Translations under genes and position numbers: made by a program
Shown here: positions 26,289 through 34,965 of the stretch, one piece after another
Layout of the letters: each line of letters starts with the position of its first letter
How positions within the stretch are numbered: the first letter of the stretch is position 1
The notes under the pieces: generated by a model
Seen by the model: the letters and a program-made list of their open reading frames with translations, nothing else
Database searches by the model: none
Told to the model about the DNA's origin: nothing
Assembly: GCA_030648295.1 (NCBI GenBank)
Contig: JAUSID010000052.1
Coordinates: 1 to 46,943 of the forward strand
Length of the DNA: 46,943 bases
Direction of reading: 5' to 3'
From: Opitutaceae bacterium
GTDB lineage: Bacteria; Verrucomicrobiota; Verrucomicrobiia; Opitutales; Opitutaceae

Positions 26289-27281
26289 CTACGCGCGCCC
26301 CGACTTCACCCCGCTGGCAAGGAGTGTCTCGAAAAACGGCTCCGTCGTTTCCTTCGCCACCGCGGTCACCTCGACCTTCGTGAACCCCGCCTTCTTCAGG
26401 AAACCGTGCAGCGCGCTCTCCCGGAATCCGAGCCACACGTCGGCGTAGAGTTCCCGCGCCTTCTCGAACGTGTGCTCGTTCAAATCGAGCACGAGCACCT
26501 GGCCGCCTGATCGCAGGATTCGGTGCGCCTCGTTGACGGCGACCTGCGGCCGCTGTGCGTGATGCAGCGCCTGGCTGAAGATGGCGAGATCCACCGAACG
26601 ATCCGGCAGCGGCACCTGCTCGATGTCGCCAAGCTTGTAGGCGAGATTGCCCAATCCGTTTCTCCGCGCGAGGTCGGTGCCGACCTCGACCATTCGCGGC
26701 GAGTTGTCGATACACCAGACCTGCCGCGCCCGATGCGCGAGCAATTGCGAGATCAGCCCCTCCCCTGCCCCGAGATCCGCGATGTCGATCGCCGGCGTGA
26801 GTCGCAGCGCCAGATGCCCAATCGCCTCCCATGATCGGCCCGGGCAGTAGTTTTTTCCCAGCCGGCCCGCGATGAGGTTGAAATATTGTTCCTGGGTACG
26901 CCGCCGCTTCAGCAGGATCCGATCAAGGTTGTCACGATCCTCGCCGATGATCGGCAGCTCGGCGACGGAATCGATCGCTGACTTGATCAACGCGAGCGTC
27001 TTGGCGGGCAAATCGGCGCGCAGCGAATAAAACGCCTTCTTCCCCTCGCGACGGTCGGCCACGAGGTTCACCTGCCGAAGCAACGCCAGTTGCGAGGAGA
27101 TCCGCGACTGGCCCATGCCGAGGATGTCCTGCAACTCCGCGACCGAAAGCTCCTCCCGGGCGACAAGCGCGAGCAGCCGCAGTCGCGTTGGATCCGAGAG
27201 GACCTTCAGGATATCCCAAGAGGCGTTCACGCCGGCGGACGTTGGGGAACGATCAGTCCGAACGCAATTTCCGTCCTCCAC
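26289..27281 (-). CDS. ArsR-family regulator fused to a SAM methyltransferase
   Basis: 330 residues. Residues about 20-105 are an ArsR winged helix (ILKVLSDPTRLRLLALV, LSVAELQDILGMGQSRISSQ). Residues about 150-330 are a class I methyltransferase core (IADLGAGEGLISQLLAH, CIDNSPRMVEVG, VDLAIFSQALHHA, LRSGGQVLVLDL). Such fusions occur in several phyla, and the methyltransferase part may serve as a SAM or SAH sensor rather than an enzyme; that is inference. No metal-site Cys pair is obvious in the ArsR part. The target genes are not evident in the window. A GTG about 16 codons in is an alternative start. Confidence 0.9.
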   Translation of the reverse strand: MEDGNCVRTDRSPTSAGVNASWDILKVLSDPTRLRLLALVAREELSVAELQDILGMGQSRISSQLALLRQVNLVADRREGKKAFYSLRADLPAKTLALIKSAIDSVAELPIIGEDRDNLDRILLKRRRTQEQYFNLIAGRLGKNYCPGRSWEAIGHLALRLTPAIDIADLGAGEGLISQLLAHRARQVWCIDNSPRMVEVGTDLARRNGLGNLAYKLGDIEQVPLPDRSVDLAIFSQALHHAQRPQVAVNEAHRILRSGGQVLVLDLNEHTFEKARELYADVWLGFRESALHGFLKKAGFTKVEVTAVAKETTEPFFETLLASGVKSGRA

Positions 27282-27389
27282 GCGCGAGTGCGGCGGAGCG
27301 CCACCCCATCGTAGCTGCGAACGTGAGCGAGTGGAGCGCGCACCGCTTCACGCCGCACCACGAAAGTGGCTGCGGCTTCCCCGTTCGGC

Positions 27390-27419
27390 AAAAAAAGAGC
27401 CACACGTTCGGTGCGGCTC
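27390..27419 (-). terminator. Rho-independent terminator after rplI
   Basis: Read on the minus strand, the stem GAGCC-CAC pairs across the loop with GTG-GGCTC (27397-27419) and is followed by seven T (27396-27390). A second 7-bp hairpin (27424-27430 with 27437-27443) lies between it and the rplI stop. Confidence 0.82.
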
Positions 27420-27458
27420 GGAGCGCATCCTTTTCAGGATGCGGGATTCGATGGCGGC

Positions 27459-28028
27459 TTATTCCCTGCGCGGACGACGCTCGGTGCGTTCGCCGCGGTC
27501 GGGACGGTCACCGCGCCGCTCGTAACCCGCGCCTTTTTCGGCCGGCTTCTCTTCGGGCGCGGCGGGCTCGATCGGATTCTCGGATACGACGTCGAAGGGC
27601 ACCTCGACGGTGACATCGGGGTGCAGTTTGATCTTCACCTCGTGCTTGCCGAGCGTCTTCACCGGCGTGAAGAGATGGATCTTCCGCTTGTCGAGTTCGA
27701 CACCCGCGGCAGTGATCTTCTCGTGAATGTCCGTCGCGGTGATGGCGCCGAACATCCGGCCGCCTTCCCCCGTCTTCACCGCGAAGGCGAGGCTCGTCTT
27801 CTCGAGTTTCTTTGCCAGCTCCTGCGCCCGCGTGAGCTCGGACTGCTCGCGCTCGGCACGGCGCTTTTTCAGCGACTCGACCTGCTTGCGGTTCGCACCG
27901 GTAAGCGGCACCGCGATTTTCCGCGGCAGCAGGAAATTGCGCGCATAACCCGCGCGGACTTTGACTTGATCGCCTTCGCCGCCGAGACCTTCGACGGGTT
28001 TGACGAGGAGAACTTCTGTATGGGCCAT
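27459..28028 (-). CDS. rplI: Ribosomal protein bL9
   Basis: 189 residues. The N-terminal domain is typical (VKVRAGYARNFLLPRKIAVP), followed by the long connecting helix (about 45-75) and the C-terminal rRNA-binding domain (about 78-150). A charged tail of about 40 residues, rich in Arg, Asp, Glu and Pro, extends beyond the usual 148 or so residues. bL9 binds the L1-stalk base of 23S rRNA. It is the last gene of the rplY-pth-rpsF-ssb-rplI block, but a terminator and a palindromic repeat separate it from ssb, so it probably has its own promoter. rpsR, its usual neighbour, is missing. Confidence 0.95.
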   Translation of the reverse strand: MAHTEVLLVKPVEGLGGEGDQVKVRAGYARNFLLPRKIAVPLTGANRKQVESLKKRRAEREQSELTRAQELAKKLEKTSLAFAVKTGEGGRMFGAITATDIHEKITAAGVELDKRKIHLFTPVKTLGKHEVKIKLHPDVTVEVPFDVVSENPIEPAAPEEKPAEKGAGYERRGDRPDRGERTERRPRRE

Positions 28029-28174
28029 TTTGGATTTGGTTTAAAACGTGCGCCGGGGCGCGGGCTTGTCCGCCAGGAGCGGGTTGTGGTTTTCGGGTGT
28101 CACGACGGCACTCGCCGCCGACGGCGCCGCGGAGGCGGCGCCGCTACAATCAATTTCAGTTTTGCTTCTTCTGA

Positions 28175-28204
28175 ATAAAAAGCAGGCAGCTTTTCACCGC
28201 CTGC
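28175..28204 (-). terminator. Rho-independent terminator after ssb
   Basis: On the minus strand GCAGGC (28204-28199) pairs with GCCTGC (28187-28182) and is followed by TTTTTATT. It would end the rpsF-ssb transcript before rplI. Confidence 0.75.
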
Positions 28205-28249
28205 GGAAAAAATAAAAAGTGTTCAGGGCGTGTCTTCAAAACGGGAGTC

Positions 28250-28314
28250 CGGCGTAGCGGAAGCCGTGAGGCTTTCGCCATACCGACGAAACGCTCACGC
28301 GTTCCGCTACGCCG
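28250..28314. repeat. Palindromic repeat, family A copy 1
   Basis: The arms 28250-28277 and 28287-28314 pair at 24 of 28 positions (outer part CGGCGTAGCGGAA) around a 9-base loop. The inner 24 bases of the right arm (28287-28310) are identical to 37125-37148 inside the broken hsdM gene. The flank to 28394 also has a TTAGTC-rich tract. Together these explain the 366-base gap between ssb and rplI, which holds no gene. Confidence 0.82.
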
Positions 28315-28394
28315 AGCTTCTGCAACGAGGTTTGAAAACACGGCTTAGTCTCCGGCGTCCTTTAGTCTCTTAGTCCCCTTAGTCGCTTCAACCT

Positions 28395-28904
28395 TCAGAA
28401 CGGGACATCTTCGTCGAGGTTTTCGGTCGACCCCGGCTTCGCGCCGCCGGGACGCGGCGGGGGCGAATGGCGCTCGGGTGAAGCGGTTTGGTCGATGTCG
28501 CTCGCGGGAGCGCCGGCAGCACTGCCACCGCCGCCGCCACTGCCACTGCCACCACCGCCGCCACCACCGCGACCGTCACCGAGAAATTCGAACTGCTCGA
28601 GGACGACCCGCATCTTGCTCTTCTTTTCCTTCGTGTTCTTGTCCTCCCACTGGTCGAGCTTCAGCCGGCCCTCGACGAACAGCGGCCGGCCCTTGGTCAC
28701 GAACTTGGCGATGGTCTCACCCTGTTTGCCCCACGCCTCGATATCGACGAAGATGACCTCCTCGCGGCTCTCGCCGGACTCCATTTTGAACTTCCGGTTG
28801 ATCGCGAGCGAGAACTGGCAGATCGAGGTGCCCTTGGGTGTCACGCGCAACTCGGGGTCGCGGGTGAGATTGCCCATGAGCATGACTTTATTGAGCGAAG
28901 GCAT
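28395..28904 (-). CDS. ssb: Single-stranded DNA-binding protein
   Basis: 169 residues. An OB fold (about 1-110) begins MPSLNKVMLMGNLTRDPELR and contains the usual SLAINRKF and EVIFVDIEAWGKQGETI strands. A Gly/Ser-rich flexible linker (about 112-130) leads to the acidic tip DEDVPF that binds replication and repair partners. It protects single-stranded DNA and recruits other proteins. It lies 181 bases downstream of rpsF; that gap holds only short repeated tracts (GGAGCTA-type at about 28918-28945, CTTCTGG-type at about 29036-29080). Confidence 0.95.
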   Translation of the reverse strand: MPSLNKVMLMGNLTRDPELRVTPKGTSICQFSLAINRKFKMESGESREEVIFVDIEAWGKQGETIAKFVTKGRPLFVEGRLKLDQWEDKNTKEKKSKMRVVLEQFEFLGDGRGGGGGGGSGSGGGGGSAAGAPASDIDQTASPERHSPPPRPGGAKPGSTENLDEDVPF

Positions 28905-29033
28905 GGCTGCTGGAGTGCTAAGGGCTAGGAGCTAGGAGCAAAGGGCTGATGGCGCGGGGCGAAGGGCCACAGAATGGAGGTCTCGCGGGTGTTGGCGAGG
29001 AGCTTGTGCGGCTGACGCAGTCGTTTGGGTTTT

Positions 29034-29083
29034 GATCTCTGACCTCTGGCTTCTGGCATCTGACTTCTGGCTTCTTGCCCCAT
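29034..29083. repeat. Heptamer tandem tract upstream of ssb
   Basis: Variants of the unit CTTCTGG or CATCTGA repeat with a seven-base period for about 45 bases in the rpsF-ssb gap. A second short tract with GGAGCTA units is at about 28918-28945. Confidence 0.55.
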
Positions 29084-29085
29084 CG

Positions 29086-29397
29086 TCAGGCCGACTGGAT
29101 GAACGTGCGATAAACGCTGCTGTTCAACCGCAGTCGCTCGCGCAACTGCGCCGGCGCTTCGCCGGGGGCGGTGAAGTTGATGTGCACGTAGTTCGCGCCC
29201 GTCAGCTTCTTGTCCGTCACGCGGATGAAGTCCTTCTTGCCGATGTTATCGACGGCGGTGACTTCGCCTTTGACCTCGGCAATGACTTTTTTCACGCCTT
29301 CGACGATTTGGTCGATCGATTCTTCCTTGCCCCGGTTGTCGAGGATGAAGGTCGCGCGATAATTGCGTTGTTTGGTGGGAGTGGCGGTGGCGGTCAT
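29086..29397 (-). CDS. rpsF: Ribosomal protein bS6
   Basis: 103 residues with the bS6 pattern: YRATFILDNRGKEESIDQIV, then GEVTAVDNIGKKDFIR and YVHINFTAPGEAPAQLRERLRLN. bS6 sits on the platform of the 30S subunit, paired with bS18. Its start overlaps the pth stop by four bases (ATGA), so translation is coupled. A short N-terminal extension (TATATPTKQ) precedes the usual start. Confidence 0.93.
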   Translation of the reverse strand: MTATATPTKQRNYRATFILDNRGKEESIDQIVEGVKKVIAEVKGEVTAVDNIGKKDFIRVTDKKLTGANYVHINFTAPGEAPAQLRERLRLNSSVYRTFIQSA

Positions 29398-29978
29398 TTT
29401 GGGTCTCTGCGATTAAGCTGGTTCATGGCCGTCTCGGGGCCGCGGGCGAGCAGCAGTTCGAGTCCGGTCACGTAATGGTCGATTTTTTGGTTAACGATAA
29501 TCTGTTGTTCAGGAGTAAATTTTCCGAGGACGAAGTCGGCCATGTCCATCTCCGACGGTTCTTTCGGCCCGACGCCGAGCCGGTAACGAACGAATCCGTT
29601 GCCGACGTGCTCGAGCAGGCTTGCGACGCCGTTGTGTCCGCCAGCACTGCCGGTGACGGAGACCTTGATCAATCCGAGATCGATCGTGAGGTCGTCGTAG
29701 ACGGCGGCGATTGCCTCCGGCGCGATTTTGTAGAATCGCGCCAGTGCGCTGACCGAACGGCCGCTGTCGTTCATGAATGTCAGCGGCTTGATCAACCAGC
29801 GCGTGCGATTCGGACCGAGGTCCCAGCGGGCGACCTCGGCGTTGAAGGCGGCCGACCGCTTCCAGGCGAGGCGGTGCTTTTTCGCGAGCGCGTCGAGCAC
29901 CACCCAGCCAGCATTGTGGCGCGTGTGCTCGTAAGCGCGGCCCGGGTTGCCGAGGCCGGCAACGAGCGAGAGGAACAT
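29394..29978 (-). CDS. pth: Peptidyl-tRNA hydrolase
   Basis: 194 residues. The family signatures are present: LVAGLGNPGRAYEHTRHNAGW with the catalytic His (about 21), LIKPLTFMNDSGRSV, YDDLTIDLG and GSAGGHNGVASL. It frees tRNAs from peptidyl-tRNA dropped by stalled ribosomes. It follows rplY by 63 bases that contain a strong hairpin, and overlaps rpsF. Confidence 0.96.
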   Translation of the reverse strand: MFLSLVAGLGNPGRAYEHTRHNAGWVVLDALAKKHRLAWKRSAAFNAEVARWDLGPNRTRWLIKPLTFMNDSGRSVSALARFYKIAPEAIAAVYDDLTIDLGLIKVSVTGSAGGHNGVASLLEHVGNGFVRYRLGVGPKEPSEMDMADFVLGKFTPEQQIIVNQKIDHYVTGLELLLARGPETAMNQLNRRDPK

Positions 29979-29999
29979 GACTCAAAGAACAATCGTCCT

Positions 30000-30025
30000 G
30001 CCCCGTCGCGGTCAAGCGACGGGGC
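30000..30025 (-). terminator. 10-bp hairpin between rplY and pth
   Basis: GCCCCGTCGC (30000-30009) pairs perfectly with GCGACGGGGC (30016-30025) across a 6-base loop. The T-rich run after it on the minus strand is short and interrupted, so it may attenuate rather than fully end the rplY transcript. Confidence 0.5.
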
Positions 30026-30041
30026 GGAGCGGAAAACGCGC

Positions 30042-30902
30042 TTACTTCTTCGCGGGCGCGGCGGGCCTCGCCGCACCGGCGGCAGCGGGTTTGGCGCCAG
30101 CGGGCGCGGCACCGGGTTTCGCGGGCGCGGCGCCGGGCTTCGCACCGGGAGCGCCAGCGGCGCCGGGCTTGGCCCCGGCAGCGCCAGCGGCGGCGGGAGC
30201 AGCCGCGGCACCGGCGGCACCGGCAGCGGCCGGAGCGGCACCAGGAGCTCCCTCGACGGGAGCGGCACCCGCGGCAAGGGCCTCGGCACCTTCGCCAGCG
30301 GTCGGCACGGCGGCGACGACTTCCTGCACGATTTCCGCGACGGGCTCGACGCACGAAACGATTGGCTGGCCCTTCGGATCCATGAACTCGACCCCGGCGA
30401 CCGGCTTGAGTCCGGCGACCTTGAAGGTTTCGCCGACTTTCAGCTCGGTCACATCCACCGTGATCGCCTCGGGGAGATCCTTTGCCAGCACCCGAATCCG
30501 CAGCAGGTGCGAGTTGATTTCCAACACGCCGCTCTGGTTCTTCACGCCGAACGATTCGCCCGCCAGGTGAACCGGGATGCGGATTTCAAATTTTTCGTCG
30601 GACTTAACTTCCTGCAGGTCGACGTGCAGGTACTTGTCCGTGATCGGATCGCGCTGGACCTCCTGGAGGAACGAAAGCGCCTTGTCCGGCTTCTCGTTGC
30701 GCTGGAGTTCGATGAGCACCGCGCGGTCGCCGACGGTCTTCAGCAGTCGGACGAACTCCGTCCCTTCAATGGAGAGCGACTCCGGCTTGGTGTGTTTGCC
30801 GTAAAGAATCGCGGGGACGCGATTGGCTTTGCGGAGTCGGCGGGATGCGCTGCGGCCCGTCTGGGCGCGTTCAGCGACATAAAGTTTGAATTGTTGGCTC
30901 AT
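30042..30902 (-). CDS. rplY: Ribosomal protein bL25/Ctc with long Ala/Pro/Gly tail
   Basis: 286 residues from the ATG at 30902, which has an AGGGGG-type site upstream; the open frame to 30989 is not needed. Residues about 1-95 are the 5S-rRNA-binding domain (TGRSASRRLRKANRVPAILYG). Residues about 96-190 are the Ctc/TL5 C-terminal domain (HVDLQEV, IPVHLAGESFGVKNQSGVLE). After that come about 80 residues made almost only of Ala, Gly, Pro and a few Lys (repeats of GAKPGAA type), probably disordered. The long tail is unusual for this protein. It heads the minus-strand block. Confidence 0.95.
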   Translation of the reverse strand: MSQQFKLYVAERAQTGRSASRRLRKANRVPAILYGKHTKPESLSIEGTEFVRLLKTVGDRAVLIELQRNEKPDKALSFLQEVQRDPITDKYLHVDLQEVKSDEKFEIRIPVHLAGESFGVKNQSGVLEINSHLLRIRVLAKDLPEAITVDVTELKVGETFKVAGLKPVAGVEFMDPKGQPIVSCVEPVAEIVQEVVAAVPTAGEGAEALAAGAAPVEGAPGAAPAAAGAAGAAAAPAAAGAAGAKPGAAGAPGAKPGAAPAKPGAAPAGAKPAAAGAARPAAPAKK

Positions 30903-31421
30903 GGTTTCGTTCCCCCTGTCGCCCCGGAATTGGAGGCAGGCGTAATGGAAAAGAGGGTCAGGTGATAGGGTCGGAAGAGGCGAATGCAACCAAAACTTTG
31001 GCGGTGCGGCCGGTGCAGCGGCGCCAATTCTCCAAACTACTCTGAAACCGGCGCCTCCATGCGCGAATCCGATTTGCCGCGCTGCCGGGCAAGCCTGATA
31101 CGGGGCTGAAGCTCCCTTCCAGCTGGCCTCGTGCTGGCGGCAGCTTCATCCCTCTTTCGCGTCTGCGCCAAGCGCCCCAATTCAGTTCACCCGCGAATAC
31201 ACGCCAATTCACGCGAATATACGACGGGCATGCCCTTCGACGCGGGCCGTTGGCCCTTGCTCAGGGCCATGGCTGATGTCGCTTCACTCGGTACGCCGCG
31301 CTTCGGCAACCAACGCGTTCATGTCATTCGAGTATGCCGGCCGCAGGCCATGAGCCCCTCGACTGCGCTCGGGGCCCTGAGCTCGTCGAAGGGGCAAGCC
31401 GTGCTTGGACGGCGCGTCGAA
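30903..31421. other. Gene-free region upstream of rplY with repeat fragments
   Basis: No coding sequence is convincing on either strand. The part nearest rplY must hold its promoter, though no clear -10/-35 pair stands out. A run of decamers (CGCGAATACA type) lies at about 31191-31222. Two fragments of the CTGAG..CGTCGAAGGG repeat lie at about 31229-31270 and 31372-31405, the second with its own hairpin. Confidence 0.6.
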
Positions 31422-31424
31422 TGG

Positions 31425-31496
<72 letters not shown>

Positions 31497-32194
31497 ACGT
31501 GGCTCCCGCCGCGAGCGGCGTGAATGAGGGGTCGAAAAACACGGCGGCGACTGTCCTTGTCAACGCTGCTTTTGCCCCTGTGGCCGGAAATTAGCCGCCG
31601 CCCGCGTATTATGGCGTTTCGCCGCCGAAATCGAGGACGCCGTCACTGCCTGCGCCGGCGCGGACGACTTGGCCGCGCGGTGTTCCACGGCGCGCTCAAC
31701 TCTCCCGCAGCATCAGCCAAGGATTGCTCCGCGCTCCTGGCGCGGTTGAACTCGTTTCTCTCCAGCATGTCGCCCGAAGCTGCCGCACGCGAAAAAATCG
31801 ACGCACTCCTCGTCGCGGCAGGCTGGGCGATCCAGGACTACAAGGCTTTCAATCCCGCTGCCGCCCGCGGCATCGCACTCCGGGAAGTCCCGCTCGATTC
31901 CGGCCGTTGCGATTATCTCCTCCTCGTCGATCGCATTCCTCTCGGCGTGATCGAGGCCAAGAAGGAAGGCACTACGCTCTCCACCGTTTCCGACCAATCC
32001 AGTCACTACGGCGAAAACCTCCCCGATTTCCTCGCGAATCTTCTGCCCGGCACGAAAAAAATTCCTTTCGCCTACGAATCCACCGGGGTCGAAACCCTCT
32101 TCCGCGACGAACGCGACCCGCATCCCCGCTCACGTCGCGTCTTCGCGTTTCACCGGCCGGAGACCTTGCGCGAGTGGCTCGCGGAAGGATCTCA

Positions 32195-32262
32195 GGCCGG
32201 TGCCCTGAGCCTGCCTGCCCTGAGCCCGTCGAATGGGTCGAAGGGCTCCGCTCATCCCACTT
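32195..32262. repeat. CCTGAGCCCGTCGAAGGG-type repeat inside hsdR
   Basis: The tandem CCCTGAGCCTG and CCCTGAGCCCGTCGAATGGG with GTCGAAGGGC fall between REWLAEG and the conserved RTCQIEAI, and translate as ALSLPALSPSNGSKG. Intact relatives have no such stretch. The same family appears at about 25398, 31229 and 31372. Confidence 0.72.
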
Positions 32263-33164
32263 TGAGAGGCCGCCTCGCCGCTCTCCCCACCGCGCACCCG
32301 CTCCCGACCACCAATCTCCGAACCTGCCAGATCGAGGCCATCACATTCCTCGAAGCCTCCTTCGCCGTTGATCGTCCCCGCGCGCTCATCCAGATGGCCA
32401 CCGGCGCCGGCAAGACCTACACCGCCTGCGCCTTCACCTACCGTCTGATCAAGTTCGCCGGCGCCCGTCGCGTCCTCTTCCTCGTCGACCGCGCCAATCT
32501 CGGCAAGCAGGCCAAGGGCGAGTTCGACCAATTCGTCGCCCCCGACACCGGCCGCAAGTTCACCGAGGTCTACAACGTCCAGCACCTCACCTCCAACACC
32601 CTCGACACTGTCGCGCGCGTCACCATCTGCACGATCCAGCGGCTCTACTCGATTCTCCGCGGCGAGGCCGAGTTCGACGAGGACCTCGACGAAAAATCCG
32701 CCGCCGAGCTCAGCGCCGCCGATGCCCGTCCCAAAGACGTCGCCTACAACGCCGCCGTTCCACCCGAAGCCTTTGACTTCATCGTGACCGACGAGTGCCA
32801 CCGCTCCATCTACGGCCTCTGGCGCCAGGTGCTGGAGTATTTCGACGCGCACCTCGTCGGCCTCACCGCCACGCCCGGCAAACAGACCGTCGGTTTTTTC
32901 AACCAGAACCTCGTGATGGAATACACTCACGAGCGCGCCGTCGCCGACCGCGTCAGCCCACCGTTGCCTTCCCCACGCTCCTCCTCGGCGTCGCCCTCGG
33001 CAAACGCGACGAAGACACGCTCACGACCCTCGCGGGTCGTCTCACCCGCCTCGACCAATCGTTGAAACGCGAAGACGCGAAGAAGCTCAGCGCCCTCGCC
33101 GGCGGAAAGTCCCTCGGCGAACTCGCCAAGAATCTTCTCAACGCATTCGATCCCGACTTTGTCG

Positions 33165-33186
33165 TGGCACGGGCGTCCCCGCCCGT
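33165..33186. repeat. CACGGGCG hairpin inside hsdR
   Basis: CACGGGCG and CGCCCGTG pair with a 4-base TCCC loop, and the stretch translates as ARASPPVMDG in a poorly conserved spot of the C-terminal domain. It is a second palindrome type in this gene. Confidence 0.62.
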
Positions 33187-33587
33187 GATGGATGGCTCGC
33201 TCCCTTGCGAACCCACGCCCGCCGAGCTCGCCTCCGCCCGCAAATCCCTCCTCGCCGCCGCCTGCGCCCCCTTCGAAAACAACGTCCTCCGCGACGCCCT
33301 CGCCAAAGCGAAGCAGGACGCCGAACAGACCATCGACACCGTCACGATCGACCAGGTCGAGTTCGCCGGCTTCGACGCCGCAGCGAAGGAAAAAGCGGCG
33401 AACCTCACCCGGTCGTTTCGCCACTACATCGAGGAGCACAAAAGCGAAATTGCCGCGCTCCAGATTCTCTACTCCCGACCCTACAAGCAGCGTCTCAACG
33501 AAGACATGCTGAAGGAACTTGAAGCGAAGTTGAAGCAAGAGCCCACCTTCGGCCCCGATCCCGTGAACTCTGTTTGGCGGGCATTTG

Positions 33588-33618
33588 AAACTTGTCACTC
33601 GTCACAGGTCACTCGTCA
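33588..33618. repeat. Heptamer tandem tract inside hsdR
   Basis: TCACTCG, TCACAGG, TCACTCG and TCACT follow with a seven-base period and translate as CHSSQVTRHS. The reading frame stays open across it. Confidence 0.65.
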
Positions 33619-33740
33619 CTCCGGCGCAACGCGCCGGTTCGCCGACCTCGTTTCGCTCGTGCGCTTCGCCCTCGAACAACAGCCCGTTCTCGAACCGTTT
33701 TCAGACTCGGTGAACGAGAGATTCGAGCAATGGCTGCAAA

Positions 33741-33804
33741 GTAGAAGCGGCGTCCCGCCGCTTGCCCTAGCCAACGACGATAAGCGGCGAGACGCCGCTT
33801 CCAC
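33741..33804. repeat. Cruciform palindrome inside hsdR
   Basis: The arms 33741-33763 and 33782-33804 are inverted copies at 21 of 23 positions, and each arm can itself fold (AAGCGGCG with CGCCGCTT). It translates as RSGVPPLALANDDKRRDAAS between EQWLQS and TFTPDQLAWL, with the frame maintained. Confidence 0.78.
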
Positions 33805-33888
33805 TTTCACTCCCGACCAACTCGCCTGGCTGCACCTCATCCGCGATCACATCGCCACCAGCCTGAGCATCGAGCCGGACGACTTCGG

Positions 33889-34965
33889 TTAGCTCTCCAT
33901 ACCGCCAGTAGTCTTCGCCCAAGCCTCGCGGAAGGTTCTGGGCGACGCCATGAATGCCCAAAGGAATTTCGGCAGAATCGCTGGCGATGGTTTGAGAAGG
34001 GCGATGTGTCGCTGGAAACAGAATTGCCGCTCGGTATTAACCAGAACGGGGATGCCAATTGTCGCACCAACAACCGAGTAAAGCACATCGTTGGTTTGCG
34101 GAACTCGGTCGGCTTTTATCTGCGCGAAATACTCTGAGGGCACGAACCGCGTGTCGGAAAAATCGAGCCGTCCGGAGCTGATGTTACCGATGGTGAGGAA
34201 CGGGATTCCGTCTGAAACTTTCGGAGGCGGCTGGTGATCACCGTCGGTGACTTTGGAGCAGGCGTCCTCGAGGGTCATCTGTTTCCAATGTCCGCTTTCT
34301 CTAGGGACGAGGCCGCCTTCGCAGGCGGCTTTGAGGACGGCGGTGCGGTAGCGTTTGAGGTTGGCTTGCGTGCGGCGCAACGCGGCGACTCCGGCGTCCA
34401 GGCGTGTGAGTTGCTTTTCGATCTCCGCCACGATCCGGCGTTGTTCGGAGAGCGAGGGAACGGGAATCTGAAACCGCTGGAAGACGGGTAACTCCAAACT
34501 CTGAACCGTCGTGCCAGTCTTGGTGCAGGTGTGAAGAATCTCTCGCTCGAACGCCTTTAACGCCAACGCCAGAAACTCAGGTGCGACGTCCTTTCGCGGT
34601 TCAACGGCTTTGATGTCTTGGTTCAGCGCAACTCGTCGCGTCGTGATGGCGACCGGCAGCGTGTGCTGCAGGATGCCGCTTCGCGCGACGACGAGGACGC
34701 TACCGACCTCGACCATATTTGTTGATGATTCGCTGACGGCTGCCGCAGTGATGTGATCTTGAGCGTCATCGATGAGCGGCTGCTTCATGTCCTTCGGAGA
34801 CACCCAAGGTATCGTGCCGCCGGTCCAGTATTTGGGATTGGCCTTGCTCGGCGTTCCTCCGCCGAACCACCGGCCAATTTCACCAAGCGGCACCATGGGC
34901 CACGGCGCGTTGGGGATAACGCGCCCTACCTTCGGAACAGGTGGCGATGTGAGTGCGTTCACCAT
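33889..34965 (-). CDS. hsdS: Type I specificity subunit, C-terminally truncated
   Basis: 358 residues from the ATG at 34965. The first target-recognition domain (about 20-165: MVPLGEIGRWFGGGTPSK, IPWVSPKDM, LPVFQRFQIPVPSLSEQRRI) is followed by the central conserved helix (VAEIEKQLTRLDAGVAAL). The second domain starts at about 250 (TLEDACSKVTDGDHQPPP) and stops after KTTGGMES, before the second conserved P-x-P-P-L-x-E-Q helix. The stop lies four bases from the broken end of hsdR, so the same rearrangement probably cut both. It would direct sequence recognition if an M subunit existed, but hsdM is broken too. Its start overlaps the NYN gene by seven bases. Confidence 0.78.
   Translation of the reverse strand: MVNALTSPPVPKVGRVIPNAPWPMVPLGEIGRWFGGGTPSKANPKYWTGGTIPWVSPKDMKQPLIDDAQDHITAAAVSESSTNMVEVGSVLVVARSGILQHTLPVAITTRRVALNQDIKAVEPRKDVAPEFLALALKAFEREILHTCTKTGTTVQSLELPVFQRFQIPVPSLSEQRRIVAEIEKQLTRLDAGVAALRRTQANLKRYRTAVLKAACEGGLVPRESGHWKQMTLEDACSKVTDGDHQPPPKVSDGIPFLTIGNISSGRLDFSDTRFVPSEYFAQIKADRVPQTNDVLYSVVGATIGIPVLVNTERQFCFQRHIALLKPSPAILPKFLWAFMASPRTFREAWAKTTGGMES

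Larger units (their letters stand above)
31767..33892 (+). pseudogene. hsdR: Type I restriction endonuclease R subunit, deleted and frameshifted
   Basis: The start MSPEAAAREKIDALL at 31767 is typical of the EcoEI-type R subunit. It has the nuclease domain (DYLLLVDRIPLGVIEAKKEG), the Walker A motif MATGAGKT and the Walker-B-type TDECHRSIYG. After LVMEYTHERAVADR (about 32956) the frame shifts by one and the sequence jumps to FPTLLLGVALGKRDEDTL, which belongs well downstream. I estimate about 200 residues of helicase domain 2 are gone. The second frame then continues through the C-terminal domain to SIEPDDFG and stops at 33892. The final 36 codons are on the opposite strand at 35902-36012. Several repeats are inserted in frame. 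It cannot encode a working translocase. Confidence 0.88.

Noticed and set aside
28029-28394. A hidden rpsR gene between ssb and rplI
   Set aside because: None of the frames in the gap shows the bS18 motif; the space is filled by a terminator and a palindromic repeat.
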